22,225 nt of DNA. Source: a virus. Shown piece after piece: positions 14,986-21,926 of the stretch. The position numbers and the translations under genes are program-made. The stretch is taken from IMG/VR virus record IMGVR_UViG_3300036772_000055, positions 1 to 22,225 of that record; one strand, 5' to 3'. A model generated the notes under the pieces. That model saw only the letters and a program-made list of their open reading frames with translations, did not search any database and was not told the origin of the DNA. How positions within the stretch are numbered: position 1 is the stretch's first letter; every line of letters begins with the position of its first letter.

Positions 14986-15290
14986 GTGCCTTCATCCCTG
15001 CCTACGGCCTGTGTGCGCCAGATCATGAACGCCCGCCAGAGGATTACCGCGCCGGTCCCGAAGACGGCTGCCACCTGGAACCAGGCCAGGAACGGCCCGT
15101 ACGGCACGCCGAACATGACGTGCAGCGGGGCGGGTGCCAGGGACACCCAGACGCAGGACTCCAGCAGGACGATGTTCCAGCCCCAGTCGCTGCGCCACCA
15201 CGGCCAGATCAGCGAGACGGCCGGGGTGAACAGGAAGCTGATCCAGAACGTCGCTACTGACGCGATTGCCAGCATGGTCGGGGGCTGCAC
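14982..15290 (-). CDS. Small holin-like membrane protein, paralogue B (102 aa)
   Basis: GTG start at 15290, with AAGGGGA eight bases upstream. It has three hydrophobic segments: about residues 6-27 (MLAIASVATFWISFLF), 40-58 (IVLLESCVWVSLAPAPLHVMF) and 68-87 (FLAWFQVAAVFGTGAVILW). The connecting piece LIWPWWRSDWGWN is nearly identical to VRLFWPWWRSMWGWN in the gene upstream, so the two are tandem paralogues. Both end with a basic 'AW/WR..(L/M)IW/Y R' stretch. Size, topology and the WPWWR motif resemble small actinophage membrane proteins labelled putative holins, although no endolysin lies in the window. An alternative is a membrane anchor for assembly or an exclusion protein. Confidence 0.7.
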   Translation of the reverse strand: MQPPTMLAIASVATFWISFLFTPAVSLIWPWWRSDWGWNIVLLESCVWVSLAPAPLHVMFGVPYGPFLAWFQVAAVFGTGAVILWRAFMIWRTQAVGRDEGT

Positions 15291-15291
15291 A

Positions 15292-15624
15292 TTAACCGTC
15301 CCCTTGCCTATCGCGCTCGGCCCCGGCCTTCTGGTCCCGGTAGATGAGCACTGTGCGCCAGGCGATGACGAACGGGATCACGGTGAGGGCGGCTACCTCG
15401 ACCCACTCCAGGACCAGGCCGGGCTCGATGCCGAACTCCGTCTTGAGGACGGAAGCAAGCAGCGCCAGGGCGAGCATCTCGGTCTTGATGGCCATGTTCC
15501 AGCCCCACATGCTGCGCCACCACGGCCAGAACAGGCGGACGATGGCGGGCCAGGTGAAGCACACCCAGAATGTGACGCCGATCGCGTACGTAGCCCATTC
15601 CCGAAGGAACTGGAGCTGTGTCAT
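15292..15624 (-). CDS. Small holin-like membrane protein, paralogue A (110 aa)
   Basis: Starts MTQLQFLREWATYAIGVTFWV. It has hydrophobic segments at about residues 12-30, 47-60 (EMLALALLASVL) and 72-92 (VLEWVEVAALTVIPFVIAW), and the motif FWPWWRSMWGWN at 32-43, shared with the downstream protein. The C-terminal tail is charged (RDQKAGAERDRQGDG) and probably cytoplasmic. The ATG overlaps the stop of the 69-residue gene (ATGA). Tandem paralogous membrane proteins can form a holin/antiholin pair in which one regulates the other. Here the pair lies between portal and Mu F-like genes rather than beside a lysin, so that reading is uncertain. Confidence 0.7.
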   Translation of the reverse strand: MTQLQFLREWATYAIGVTFWVCFTWPAIVRLFWPWWRSMWGWNMAIKTEMLALALLASVLKTEFGIEPGLVLEWVEVAALTVIPFVIAWRTVLIYRDQKAGAERDRQGDG

Positions 15625-15830
15625 CCCCCGCCGTCCTTCAGTTCTCTTGCCCTCCGCTGTATCAGCATGTTCAGCCGGGGCGCGATGTGGTTCTCCTTGC
15701 GCAGGTCCGCGAGCGGGAGAGTCACGTGCTCGTGGTCGTGCGCCAGGCGCTGCTCAGCGGCGGCTAGCTCGCGCTTCGTCTCTGCGCGGTCTACTGCTAC
15801 CACGGCCTTTCGCCTCCAGAAAAACCTCAT
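15621..15830 (-). CDS. Small charged protein next to portal genes (69 aa)
   Basis: Starts MRFFWRRKAVVAVDRAETKRELAAAEQRL and continues with LADLRKENHIAPRLNMLIQRRAREL. The N-terminal 'FFWRRK' and the central 'LR-x-x-NHIAP-x-L' helix are features I have seen in short actinophage proteins encoded around portal and terminase genes, whose role is unknown. It is strongly basic and helical, and probably soluble. The ATG comes directly after the upstream TGA, and its own stop overlaps the next ATG, so it is coupled on both sides. No further function can be read from the sequence. Confidence 0.6.
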   Translation of the reverse strand: MRFFWRRKAVVAVDRAETKRELAAAEQRLAHDHEHVTLPLADLRKENHIAPRLNMLIQRRARELKDGGG

Positions 15831-16079
15831 TCACTCCAGCTCCTTGCGGAGACCGAGCATCACGTCCCTGACGATCTGGCCGGTGACTACCCCGGCGTCG
15901 GCCCTCGCCCTCTCCAGCTCAGCGATCCGCTTCCAGTCGTCGCGGTCATCTTTCATCTCCTGGTAGCGCCCCTTGGAGACAATCTGGTCCGTGATAAACA
16001 GCGCGACGAATATCAGGCAGACGCCGACAACTCCGGCCCCAGCCCCGCCGAACAACTGGAACAGGTCCGCCGCCGTCAC
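15831..16079 (-). CDS. Small single-TM protein with charged helix (82 aa)
   Basis: GTG start at 16079 with AGGAGG six bases upstream. Residues about 11-30 (GGAGAGVVGVCLIFVALFIT) form one membrane segment. The rest is a highly charged helix (GRYQEMKDDRDDWKRIAELERARAD) that could form a coiled coil on the inner side of the membrane. The gene follows the portal stop by 18 bases and precedes the 69-residue protein by direct contact. This single-TM plus coiled-coil layout occurs in Rz-like or holin-accessory proteins but also in many unrelated small proteins, so no function is assigned. Together with the two paralogues downstream it forms a three-gene membrane set inside the head cluster. Confidence 0.62.
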   Translation of the reverse strand: MTAADLFQLFGGAGAGVVGVCLIFVALFITDQIVSKGRYQEMKDDRDDWKRIAELERARADAGVVTGQIVRDVMLGLRKELE

Positions 16080-16097
16080 CTGCTACCTCCTGAACTG

Positions 16098-17708
16098 TCA
16101 TGCCATCCGCCCCGGGGGCGGCACCATCGGCGGCTTAGCGGGCGGGGTAGCCGAGCCGACCGCAGGCGGCCCGGCAGCAGCGCGAGCACCAGGCGGCGGC
16201 GGCCGGAGCCCGGCGCCGCCGTTCTGTGCTGCCGCGTGCTGGGCGATGCCGAACGCTGCGCCGGTCATGCCCTGGAGCGCCCCGAGGCTGCCCGCTGCCT
16301 CCGGCGGCATGCCCGGCGGCGGGTTGCCCGCGAGCTGGTCGGCCCGCTGGCTGGCCGTGGAGATCAGCGCGTTGTGCACCTGGTCCACGTCGAGCTGGAG
16401 GATCGTCGCCATCCGCTCGGTGATCAGGTCGAACACCGGCAGCGGCACGTGCAGCACAGGAGCGGCGGCCATCTGGCCGAAGAGAGTCAGCAGCGCCTGG
16501 ATCTGCTCATCCTGGAGCGGCCCGCACTTGATCTTGGGGAACGCGGCGTCGGACCCGAAGTTCAGGATGACCAGCGGCCGGGCCACGTCGTGAGAGAGCG
16601 ACCCGGCTATCTCCTTGGACACGGCCTGGCGTGACTTCAGGTAGAAGCTGCTCTGGTCCTGGGACAGGGCGTAGCTGCCCTTGCCGCCGGTAGCCGAGCC
16701 GGTGAGCGCCATGAACCCGGCCAGCACGCTGTGCGTCTGCCAGCCCTCCAGGAACGACAGCGCGTCCAGGAAGAACTTGCCGTTGTCGCCGTGCGACTCC
16801 AGTACCTCGAACGTCTTGCCGTTGTCCGGCGGTCGCTCCAGGCCGACGACGCCCGAGGACTTCAGGGACGCGATGTTGTCGGCGCGGTCGTTGGCCTCGT
16901 TCTGGTCGTTGCCGTAGACGATGGTCCTGGGCAGCGCCTGGTTCTCCAGGAAGTGGTACCAGAGGTAGAGCAGCTTCATCTTGGTCTGGTAGCACCAGTA
17001 CGACACCTCCATCTCGGAGGTGCCGGTCAGCGGCTCCATGTCCTTGCCGTGCGTATAGATGTAGCTGCGGACCCGGGGGATGTCCACGTACCCGGGGACC
17101 TTCTGCTTGGACGTCAGCGCCAGGTTGCCGCCGAACAGCCAGACCTGCTGGCGGAAGCCGTTCTGCTCGCCGCTGCGGTCGTTGTACCGGGCCTGGCAGG
17201 TGGCGGGCGGGCGGTAGGCGATCTTGTCATAGATGATCTTGTTGTCGTCTTCGCGGATCTTGTAGACCTTCTCGAAGAACGACCGGCGGAAGATCTGCGC
17301 CGTGGTGACCTGGCCGATCAGGTCATGCCAAGGCGTCTGCATGCCGCCCTCGCTGTCGGGGGTCATCAGCACCGAGTGGACGAACTCTGCCTCGCCCTTG
17401 TCGCCCCGGGCTGGCTCTATCGACCAGTCGGCCTCGCGGATCGGCAGGGTGAGCACCAGCTTGATCGCGTTGCAGATGCCGTCGCGCGAGAACATGACCT
17501 TCATGTCCCGCGCGCCCCACTCGCCGTAGTCGAAGACGTCGCCCTCGCCGTAGTAGGCGAACAGCCGCTGGCCCCAGTCGAACTGGGTGCCGATCTCCTG
17601 GCTCATCAGATCGCGCCTGCGGGCGCCGGGAGAGCCGGGAGGTGCCAGGTCGGGGAACTCTACGACGTTGCCGCCGCCGGAGATCTTGAACCCCTTGCCA
17701 GTCGCCAC
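16098..17708 (-). CDS. Portal protein, Mu gp29 / DUF935-like (536 aa)
   Basis: The portal forms the ring at one head vertex through which DNA is pumped. GTG start at 17708 with AGGAGG seven bases upstream. Family features include an N-terminal helix region with GICNAIKLVLTLPIREADW (77-95), the middle GTSEMEVSYWCYQTKMKLL (229-247) and the LTGSATGGKGSYALSQDQ stretch (335-352) that marks DUF935-type portals, followed by a helix with HDVARPLVILNFG. The C-terminus (460-536) is rich in Pro, Gly and Ala and probably flexible. The gene lies downstream of the terminase and upstream of the Mu F-like gene, the expected order for a Mu-like head plan, although three non-classical genes separate it from the terminase. 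Confidence 0.85.
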   Translation of the reverse strand: MATGKGFKISGGGNVVEFPDLAPPGSPGARRRDLMSQEIGTQFDWGQRLFAYYGEGDVFDYGEWGARDMKVMFSRDGICNAIKLVLTLPIREADWSIEPARGDKGEAEFVHSVLMTPDSEGGMQTPWHDLIGQVTTAQIFRRSFFEKVYKIREDDNKIIYDKIAYRPPATCQARYNDRSGEQNGFRQQVWLFGGNLALTSKQKVPGYVDIPRVRSYIYTHGKDMEPLTGTSEMEVSYWCYQTKMKLLYLWYHFLENQALPRTIVYGNDQNEANDRADNIASLKSSGVVGLERPPDNGKTFEVLESHGDNGKFFLDALSFLEGWQTHSVLAGFMALTGSATGGKGSYALSQDQSSFYLKSRQAVSKEIAGSLSHDVARPLVILNFGSDAAFPKIKCGPLQDEQIQALLTLFGQMAAAPVLHVPLPVFDLITERMATILQLDVDQVHNALISTASQRADQLAGNPPPGMPPEAAGSLGALQGMTGAAFGIAQHAAAQNGGAGLRPPPPGARAAAGPPAVGSATPPAKPPMVPPPGRMA

Positions 17709-17734
17709 CGTCGCACCTCCTGACTGACAAGGTA

Positions 17735-17754
17735 CAGGCAGGCAGGCAGACAGG
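17735..17754. repeat. CAGG/GGCA tetranucleotide tract in the gap before the portal gene
   Basis: Four CAGG units in a short tandem run, with a one-base deviation before the last unit, fill the middle of the 56-base gap between the conserved hypothetical gene and the portal gene. A similar tract, in the other orientation, fills another gap at 8291-8307. Confidence 0.6.
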
Positions 17755-17764
17755 CGAGCACCTC

Positions 17765-18211
17765 TTAGTCAGTGGCGGCCTCGATGGCAGGCTGCTGCTC
17801 GCCGTACGCCTGGTAGAGCGTCTTCTTCGGTTCTACCAGGACGTACGGCAGCATGATCTGCTCTATCTCGGCCAGGCCCGCCTCGATCATCGCGATCTGT
17901 ACCTCAAGCCAGTCCTTGAGCACACGCCAGGTCACTCGCGCAGCCTGTTCGCGGGAAGCGAATCGCGGCGGAATGCCGCCGCTTGCCCGCGACGACCGCA
18001 GCAGCGCCTGGTACGTGCCCTCGATGTTGGCGGGCATGTCGAACGCGCGGTCACCCCAGCGGGTGGCGATCACGAACGACAGGCCGATCGGCACCTTGTG
18101 CTCCATGTCAATGGAGATCTTGCGCGCCCCGGCGTTGGCCAGGATGCCCATGCACTCGGTGGCGGACTTGCTGGGGTCGATGGTCGTGGTGTAGTTCAGC
18201 GGGCCTGGCAT
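17765..18211 (-). CDS. Conserved phage hypothetical protein (148 aa)
   Basis: Starts MPGPLNYTTTIDPSKSATECM, followed by ILANAGARKISIDMEHKVP and then SFVIATRWGDRAFDMP. The second half is helical: REQAARVTWRVLKDWLEV, then EAGLAEIEQIMLPYVL. This order (YTT plus helix ending in GA, central beta part, 'EQ-x-x-R-x-x-WR-x-L-x-x-W/K-LE', then 'E-GL..E...LPY') matches a widespread family of uncharacterised phage and prophage proteins of about 150 residues, often encoded near replication or packaging genes. AGGAGG lies five bases before the ATG. It is encoded between the SPFH-like protein and the portal. Function unknown; an accessory role in DNA metabolism or packaging is a guess. Confidence 0.68.
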   Translation of the reverse strand: MPGPLNYTTTIDPSKSATECMGILANAGARKISIDMEHKVPIGLSFVIATRWGDRAFDMPANIEGTYQALLRSSRASGGIPPRFASREQAARVTWRVLKDWLEVQIAMIEAGLAEIEQIMLPYVLVEPKKTLYQAYGEQQPAIEAATD

Positions 18212-18220
18212 GACTGCCTC

Positions 18221-19138
18221 CTACTTGCCGGTGCTGAGCGCCAGGCCGCTGCCCGAGCCGGGGAAGCACTGGAACCCGGCCGGTAGCTGCCCGGCCTCGG
18301 ACTTGACGTCGGTCAGGCACTGCGCGACGAGCTGCGCCACGGTGGGCGTGCCCAGCTTGGCGAACGCCGCCGCGTTCTCGGTGTTGACCTTGACGTTCTC
18401 CGTCGCGATGGCGTCGTTGGCGAATGCCTGCTGGATGGCTTGCAGCTTGGCCTCCACCGAGTCGGAGAAGTGCGCGTACGGCATGAGCACCGACTTGACC
18501 TGGATGTCGGCGCCGATGTCGGTCTCCATCTGTGCCAGGATCTGCGGGCCGAACGACGTGAACTGGCTCGACGCGGTGTTCGTGCCGGTCACGTTGCTGA
18601 CGTCGGTGATCGGGTTGTAGTCACCCAGCACCTGGTTGACCACCTGCTTGAACTCGCGCACCACCACGGCGTCGGTGATCACGGTCATGAAGTCGCCGTG
18701 GTTGGCGTAATTGCTGTACAGCGTGCCCGCTGCTCCCGGCAGGATCTTCCACTGGATCGTGGTGTCCACGCAGGCCGTCTGCTGGCCGCCGATGCGCACG
18801 GTCAGGCAGTTCCTGCCCTCGAAGGTCGTGGTCTGCACGGTCTCGTCCACGTGGACGACGTTCAGCCACGGCTCCCAGGTCTCGTGCATGCCAGGGCCGA
18901 ACACGCCCGAGCTGACCGCGCCGAAGGACACCGGCACGCCGATGTTCCTGGTGGGCACCGACTTGACCCCGGCCAGGGCGAACAGGCCCAGCCCGAGGAT
19001 GACGCACAGCGCCGCTGCGCTGCCCGATATGCCACGGATGCTGACGCCGCCCTCGGTCTTGCCCGAGACGAACACGGCGACGATGGCGAGTATCACCGCC
19101 GCCAGCCAGAGCATGATGGCTAGAACGAACCATCCCAT
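18221..19138 (-). CDS. SPFH / band-7-like membrane protein (305 aa)
   Basis: The start is set at the ATG at 19138 (MGWFVLAIMLWL): a purine-rich site, GAGAGGGAGAGG, lies eight bases upstream, and the longer frame runs through the tRNA-like sequence. Two membrane segments lie at about residues 4-26 and 38-58, followed by VKSVPTRNIGVPVSFGAV (58-75), a typical band-7 opening. A beta-rich part contains TVQTTTFEGRNCLTVRIGGQ (100-119) and VDTTIQWKI (124-132). The helical part includes VVVREFKQVVNQVLGDY and KLQAIQQAFANDAIATENVK. SPFH proteins assemble into ring- or cage-like scaffolds on membranes. The C-terminus (CFPGSGSGLAL) looks flexible. The gene overlaps the previous one by 19 bases. A role in head assembly at the membrane or in host membrane change is inference. 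Confidence 0.78.
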   Translation of the reverse strand: MGWFVLAIMLWLAAVILAIVAVFVSGKTEGGVSIRGISGSAAALCVILGLGLFALAGVKSVPTRNIGVPVSFGAVSSGVFGPGMHETWEPWLNVVHVDETVQTTTFEGRNCLTVRIGGQQTACVDTTIQWKILPGAAGTLYSNYANHGDFMTVITDAVVVREFKQVVNQVLGDYNPITDVSNVTGTNTASSQFTSFGPQILAQMETDIGADIQVKSVLMPYAHFSDSVEAKLQAIQQAFANDAIATENVKVNTENAAAFAKLGTPTVAQLVAQCLTDVKSEAGQLPAGFQCFPGSGSGLALSTGK

Positions 19139-19374
19139 TTGCGTTGCCTCTCCCTCTCCCTTGCAGCCAGTCGCTCCAGCTCCGCCGGAGTCTTCGCCTG
19201 GCCGAGGTTTGCCAGGTACGCCGTGGTGGCGTCCCGGTCTTCCTGCTCCAGCAGCCCACGAGCACCCTCGCGCACGAGCCGCTGCTTTCTGCCTTTCACG
19301 ACGACCACCACGGTGACCACGGCAGCAGCCAGCGTCGCCACGAAGGCGAACAGCAGCAGCAGCAGGTCTGTCAT
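19120..19374 (-). CDS. Small single-TM protein upstream of SPFH gene (84 aa)
   Basis: Two ATGs are close together (19380 and 19374). I choose the second because GGGAG lies six bases before it, while the first would touch the Shine-Dalgarno. The protein starts MTDLLLLLFAFVATLAAAVV, with one long hydrophobic segment (about 3-26), then a basic stop-transfer region (KGRKQRLVREGARG) and a charged helix ending RERERQRKWDGSF. The gene overlaps the SPFH-like gene by 19 bases, so the two are very likely translated together and may act together at the membrane. Longer forms starting further upstream would read through the tRNA-like sequence and are not credible. No family recognised. Confidence 0.66.
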   Translation of the reverse strand: MTDLLLLLFAFVATLAAAVVTVVVVVKGRKQRLVREGARGLLEQEDRDATTAYLANLGQAKTPAELERLAARERERQRKWDGSF

Positions 19375-19396
19375 GATCATCTCCCTCGTAAGCACG

Positions 19397-19460
19397 CGGG
19401 GCGGCGGGGTTCGAACCCGCGATCTCCGACCCGTACCAGTTCGGTGAACGGAGAGCCCCT
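19397..19460 (-). other. tRNA-like sequence (canonical T-arm, incomplete cloverleaf)
   Basis: On the minus strand, 19420-19404 forms a perfect T-arm: a 5-bp stem GCGGG/CCCGC around the loop TTCGAAC. It is followed by seven bases (CGCCCCG, 19403-19397) of which five pair with GGGGC at 19459-19455 as an acceptor stem. Between them a 6-bp stem (TCTCCG/CGGAGA) closes a 20-base loop in place of separate D and anticodon arms. No CCA is encoded. I could not fold a normal D arm plus anticodon arm in any register, so this is a degenerate tRNA, a tRNA 3'-end fragment such as an attachment-site core, or another structured RNA. It lies in the largest gap of the window, between terminase and the small membrane protein. 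Confidence 0.45.
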
Positions 19461-19518
19461 GGCTGGGCGCCGCTTGGCCTCTCCACGGCCCACGCACACC
19501 GCGTACTTGGCTACCAGA

Positions 19519-21195
19519 CTACCGCCAGGCGTGCACCGCCGCGCGCTGTCTGCGCGGCCGGTCCTCGTCGTCCGCGCCGTCCTGCGGGTTGAGGAAGTTG
19601 TCGCTGTCTTTCGGTGCGAATCCCTCCAGGTCCCAGTCGCCGCCGGAGACATCGAGCAGCCCGCCGTGCGCGCCCTTGAGGCGGCGCCGGGACACCGCCT
19701 GCGACGGTGAGATGCCGATCGAGTCCAGCTCCTCGGCCGCCGCCCAGCGCCGCACCCCGGCGCGCACCGGGTTCTCCTCGAACGTGGCGTTGAGGAACGG
19801 CGTGCACGCCCAGACCAGGCTGTCCAGCCGGTCGGGGGACCGCTCGTCGGCCGCGCCCGTGAACGTGGCCATCTGGTCCTCCAGCTCGGCCATCTTCACG
19901 ATGTCGCGGTGCCAGGTCTTGGCCAGGCTGTCCGGGTCGGTGATCTCGTACGTCTGGCCGTCATAGCAGTGCTTGACCACGCCGCGCTCGTACAGCGCCG
20001 AGACCGGCTCGGCCCGGGTGCGCTTGCCCTGGTTGCGCCCGGCCCACACCTTTTCCACAGCCGGGATCTGCTCGGCCCTGATGACCCCGCTCTTGACCAG
20101 ATCCTTGATCACCTGACGGAACACTGTGACTAGCCACTCGCCGCCGTGGTTCTTCTCCACCACGATCCTGGCGTGCCACTGGACCGCCTCCAGCACGACA
20201 CGCTTGGCGAAGGCCGCAGGAGCCTCCTGGCCGCCCCAGTTCTTGGCGACGTACAGGTAGCCCAGGTGCATGCCCGCGATCGTGTACGCCTGCTCGTCGC
20301 TGGTCTCCTGGCCGTCTGACGGGTCCACCCCGATGACCGTCCGGGTGAGGAACGGCGGCCCGCCTTCCTGCCCGACCATCGGCACCTGGATCTCGTCCAG
20401 CAGGTCCCGGGTCCACAGGGCATTGGCCACGTCCTCCAGCAGCTCGCCCTCCAGCTCCTGGCGCTCCAGCCTGGTGCCCTTGGCTGCACCGACGACTGCC
20501 CGGTAGAACGCGCTGGACAGGTTGGCCACGTTGTCGATGGTGCGCAGCTTGCGGACGATGACGCCGCCCTCAGACGGCTCGTTGCGGATCAGCGAGCGGA
20601 CCAGGGCGCGAGCCGGGCGCGACGCCTTCGGAGTGCCGGTGGCGATGATGACCGAGGAGCCCATGCGCACCGCGTACCGCAGCGACTCGTTCCAGGTGGT
20701 GTCCCACTTGTCCCAGAGACCTACCTCGTCGCACCAGGCGGCGCGCAGGTTGCGGCCCTGGATGCGCAGCCCTCCCTCAGCGGCGGAGTCGGCGTAGACC
20801 ACGATGCCGTTGTGCAGGATCACCTGGCCGTAGGTCCGCCAGGCGCTGCGGACGATCTTGCTCTTGTGGTCCTTGATCTGGCCCATCGACGTGCCTAGTG
20901 CCCTCAGCAGGCCGGACTCGCCCTCCACGCACTTGGTCCAGGCATCGGCGTAGGTAGGCGCGACGATCGCGTACTCGCCCTCGCCGCTGGTGTCTTCCAT
21001 CACGAGGTCGGCCAGGCCCTGCGCCCCTGCCCTGGTCTTGCCTGACCCGCGCCCGCCCTGGAGATAGAACACGCGCCACTCGCCGGTTCGCTCGGGCAGG
21101 ATCTGCTCCGGCCGCGCTACCTTCCGCCAGCGCAGCCGTGGGTCCTCCGGCAGGACGTCCAGCCGGGAACCGAACTCCTCCCAGAGCGTTCTCAC
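19519..21195 (-). CDS. terL: Terminase large subunit (558 aa)
   Basis: The packaging motor and nuclease. The ATPase part has Walker A GGRGSGKT (residues 47-54), Walker B with AAWCDE (152-157) and a coupling motif ATGTP (185-189). The nuclease part has VIGVDPSDG (D291), IVVEKNHGG (E347) and SPDRLDSLVW (D455/D458), giving the acidic cluster that binds metal and cuts DNA. The length of about 560 residues is usual. The GTG start at 21195 overlaps the TGA of the small-subunit-like gene (GTGA), and the C-terminal 75 residues are polar and probably disordered. It lies upstream of the portal, separated by three non-classical genes and a tRNA-like sequence. Confidence 0.93.
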   Translation of the reverse strand: MRTLWEEFGSRLDVLPEDPRLRWRKVARPEQILPERTGEWRVFYLQGGRGSGKTRAGAQGLADLVMEDTSGEGEYAIVAPTYADAWTKCVEGESGLLRALGTSMGQIKDHKSKIVRSAWRTYGQVILHNGIVVYADSAAEGGLRIQGRNLRAAWCDEVGLWDKWDTTWNESLRYAVRMGSSVIIATGTPKASRPARALVRSLIRNEPSEGGVIVRKLRTIDNVANLSSAFYRAVVGAAKGTRLERQELEGELLEDVANALWTRDLLDEIQVPMVGQEGGPPFLTRTVIGVDPSDGQETSDEQAYTIAGMHLGYLYVAKNWGGQEAPAAFAKRVVLEAVQWHARIVVEKNHGGEWLVTVFRQVIKDLVKSGVIRAEQIPAVEKVWAGRNQGKRTRAEPVSALYERGVVKHCYDGQTYEITDPDSLAKTWHRDIVKMAELEDQMATFTGAADERSPDRLDSLVWACTPFLNATFEENPVRAGVRRWAAAEELDSIGISPSQAVSRRRLKGAHGGLLDVSGGDWDLEGFAPKDSDNFLNPQDGADDEDRPRRQRAAVHAWR

Positions 21196-21926
21196 CCTGC
21201 CAGCTCACCCTGGATGACCCTGATGTTGGCGCGGAAGGCGGTACGCGCGCTGATCTGCCCGTCGAGGCCGACGTGGGACGCCTCCAGGGCCATGTTCAGC
21301 GCCTGTTCCAGCATCCTGAGCTGCTCTTCGCGGATGCCCTGGAGCCGGTCGTCAATGTTCAGCTTGGAGATGTCGAGCAGCAGCTTGGCGTACCGCTCCA
21401 GGGCGCGCTCGTACAGCAGGATCTCGGCGCGGAACTGCTCACCGGCCTTGCTGTGCGCGTACCGCAGGGTGCCGCGCTGGACCATCGCGGCCACCGTGTC
21501 GCGCAGCATCTCCTTCATCGCCTTGATCTCGGCGGCCAGCTCCAGCAGCTCATCGAGCGGGCTGCCGATGCCAGGGGGATTGAGCAGCCTGTCGCCGTGC
21601 GCGGCCATGATCTCCTGGAGCGTGGCCGCTGCCCGGTTCTCCACGCCCCTGACCGCCGAGAACTCGCGGGTGATCGAGCTGCCAGCGCCGTGGACGGTGC
21701 ACATCGGCGGGATGCTGTCGGACACCGCGTACTTCCGGCAGGCGTCAGGAGCGCCGAACTGGCGGCGGCAGCGCTTCGCCCCGGTGATGTCCTCGGCCTC
21801 TTCCAGGAGATCATCGGGGACGTGCAGGAGGCAGGCCCCGAGGCCGTCCACCTCGTTGTTCTGGCACGGGGCGCCGTTGACGGTCTCGCCTCCGCACTTC
21901 CTGTCCCCGGAGCCGGGCAGTTTCAC
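21192..21926 (-). CDS. Putative terminase small subunit with two Cys/His clusters (244 aa)
   Basis: GTG start at 21926 with GGAGG six bases upstream. The N-terminus has two clusters with similar spacing: C11, C21, C32, H35 (in KCGGETVNGAPC...ACLLH) and C53, C63, C76, H79 (in RCRRQFGAPDAC...MCTVH). These fit small zinc knuckles of the type 'C-x-x-x-T-x-x-G-x-PC ... G-x-C-x-x-H' found in actinophage small-terminase and DNA-binding proteins. The remainder is helical, with a charged segment (LELAAEIKAMKEMLRD) and KLNIDDRLQGIREEQLRMLEQALNMAL that could drive oligomerisation. The immediate overlap with the large subunit gene supports a DNA-recognition role. Zinc binding and the small-subunit call are inferred. 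Confidence 0.7.
   Translation of the reverse strand: MKLPGSGDRKCGGETVNGAPCQNNEVDGLGACLLHVPDDLLEEAEDITGAKRCRRQFGAPDACRKYAVSDSIPPMCTVHGAGSSITREFSAVRGVENRAAATLQEIMAAHGDRLLNPPGIGSPLDELLELAAEIKAMKEMLRDTVAAMVQRGTLRYAHSKAGEQFRAEILLYERALERYAKLLLDISKLNIDDRLQGIREEQLRMLEQALNMALEASHVGLDGQISARTAFRANIRVIQGELAG

Noticed and set aside
16731-17723. Plus-strand open frame opposite the portal gene
   Set aside because: Antisense to the DUF935-type portal; composition typical of a shadow frame.
19139-19486. Upstream extension of the SPFH frame
   Set aside because: It would run through the small TM gene and the tRNA-like sequence with an Arg/Gly/Ala-rich product. The start at 19138 has a good ribosome site.
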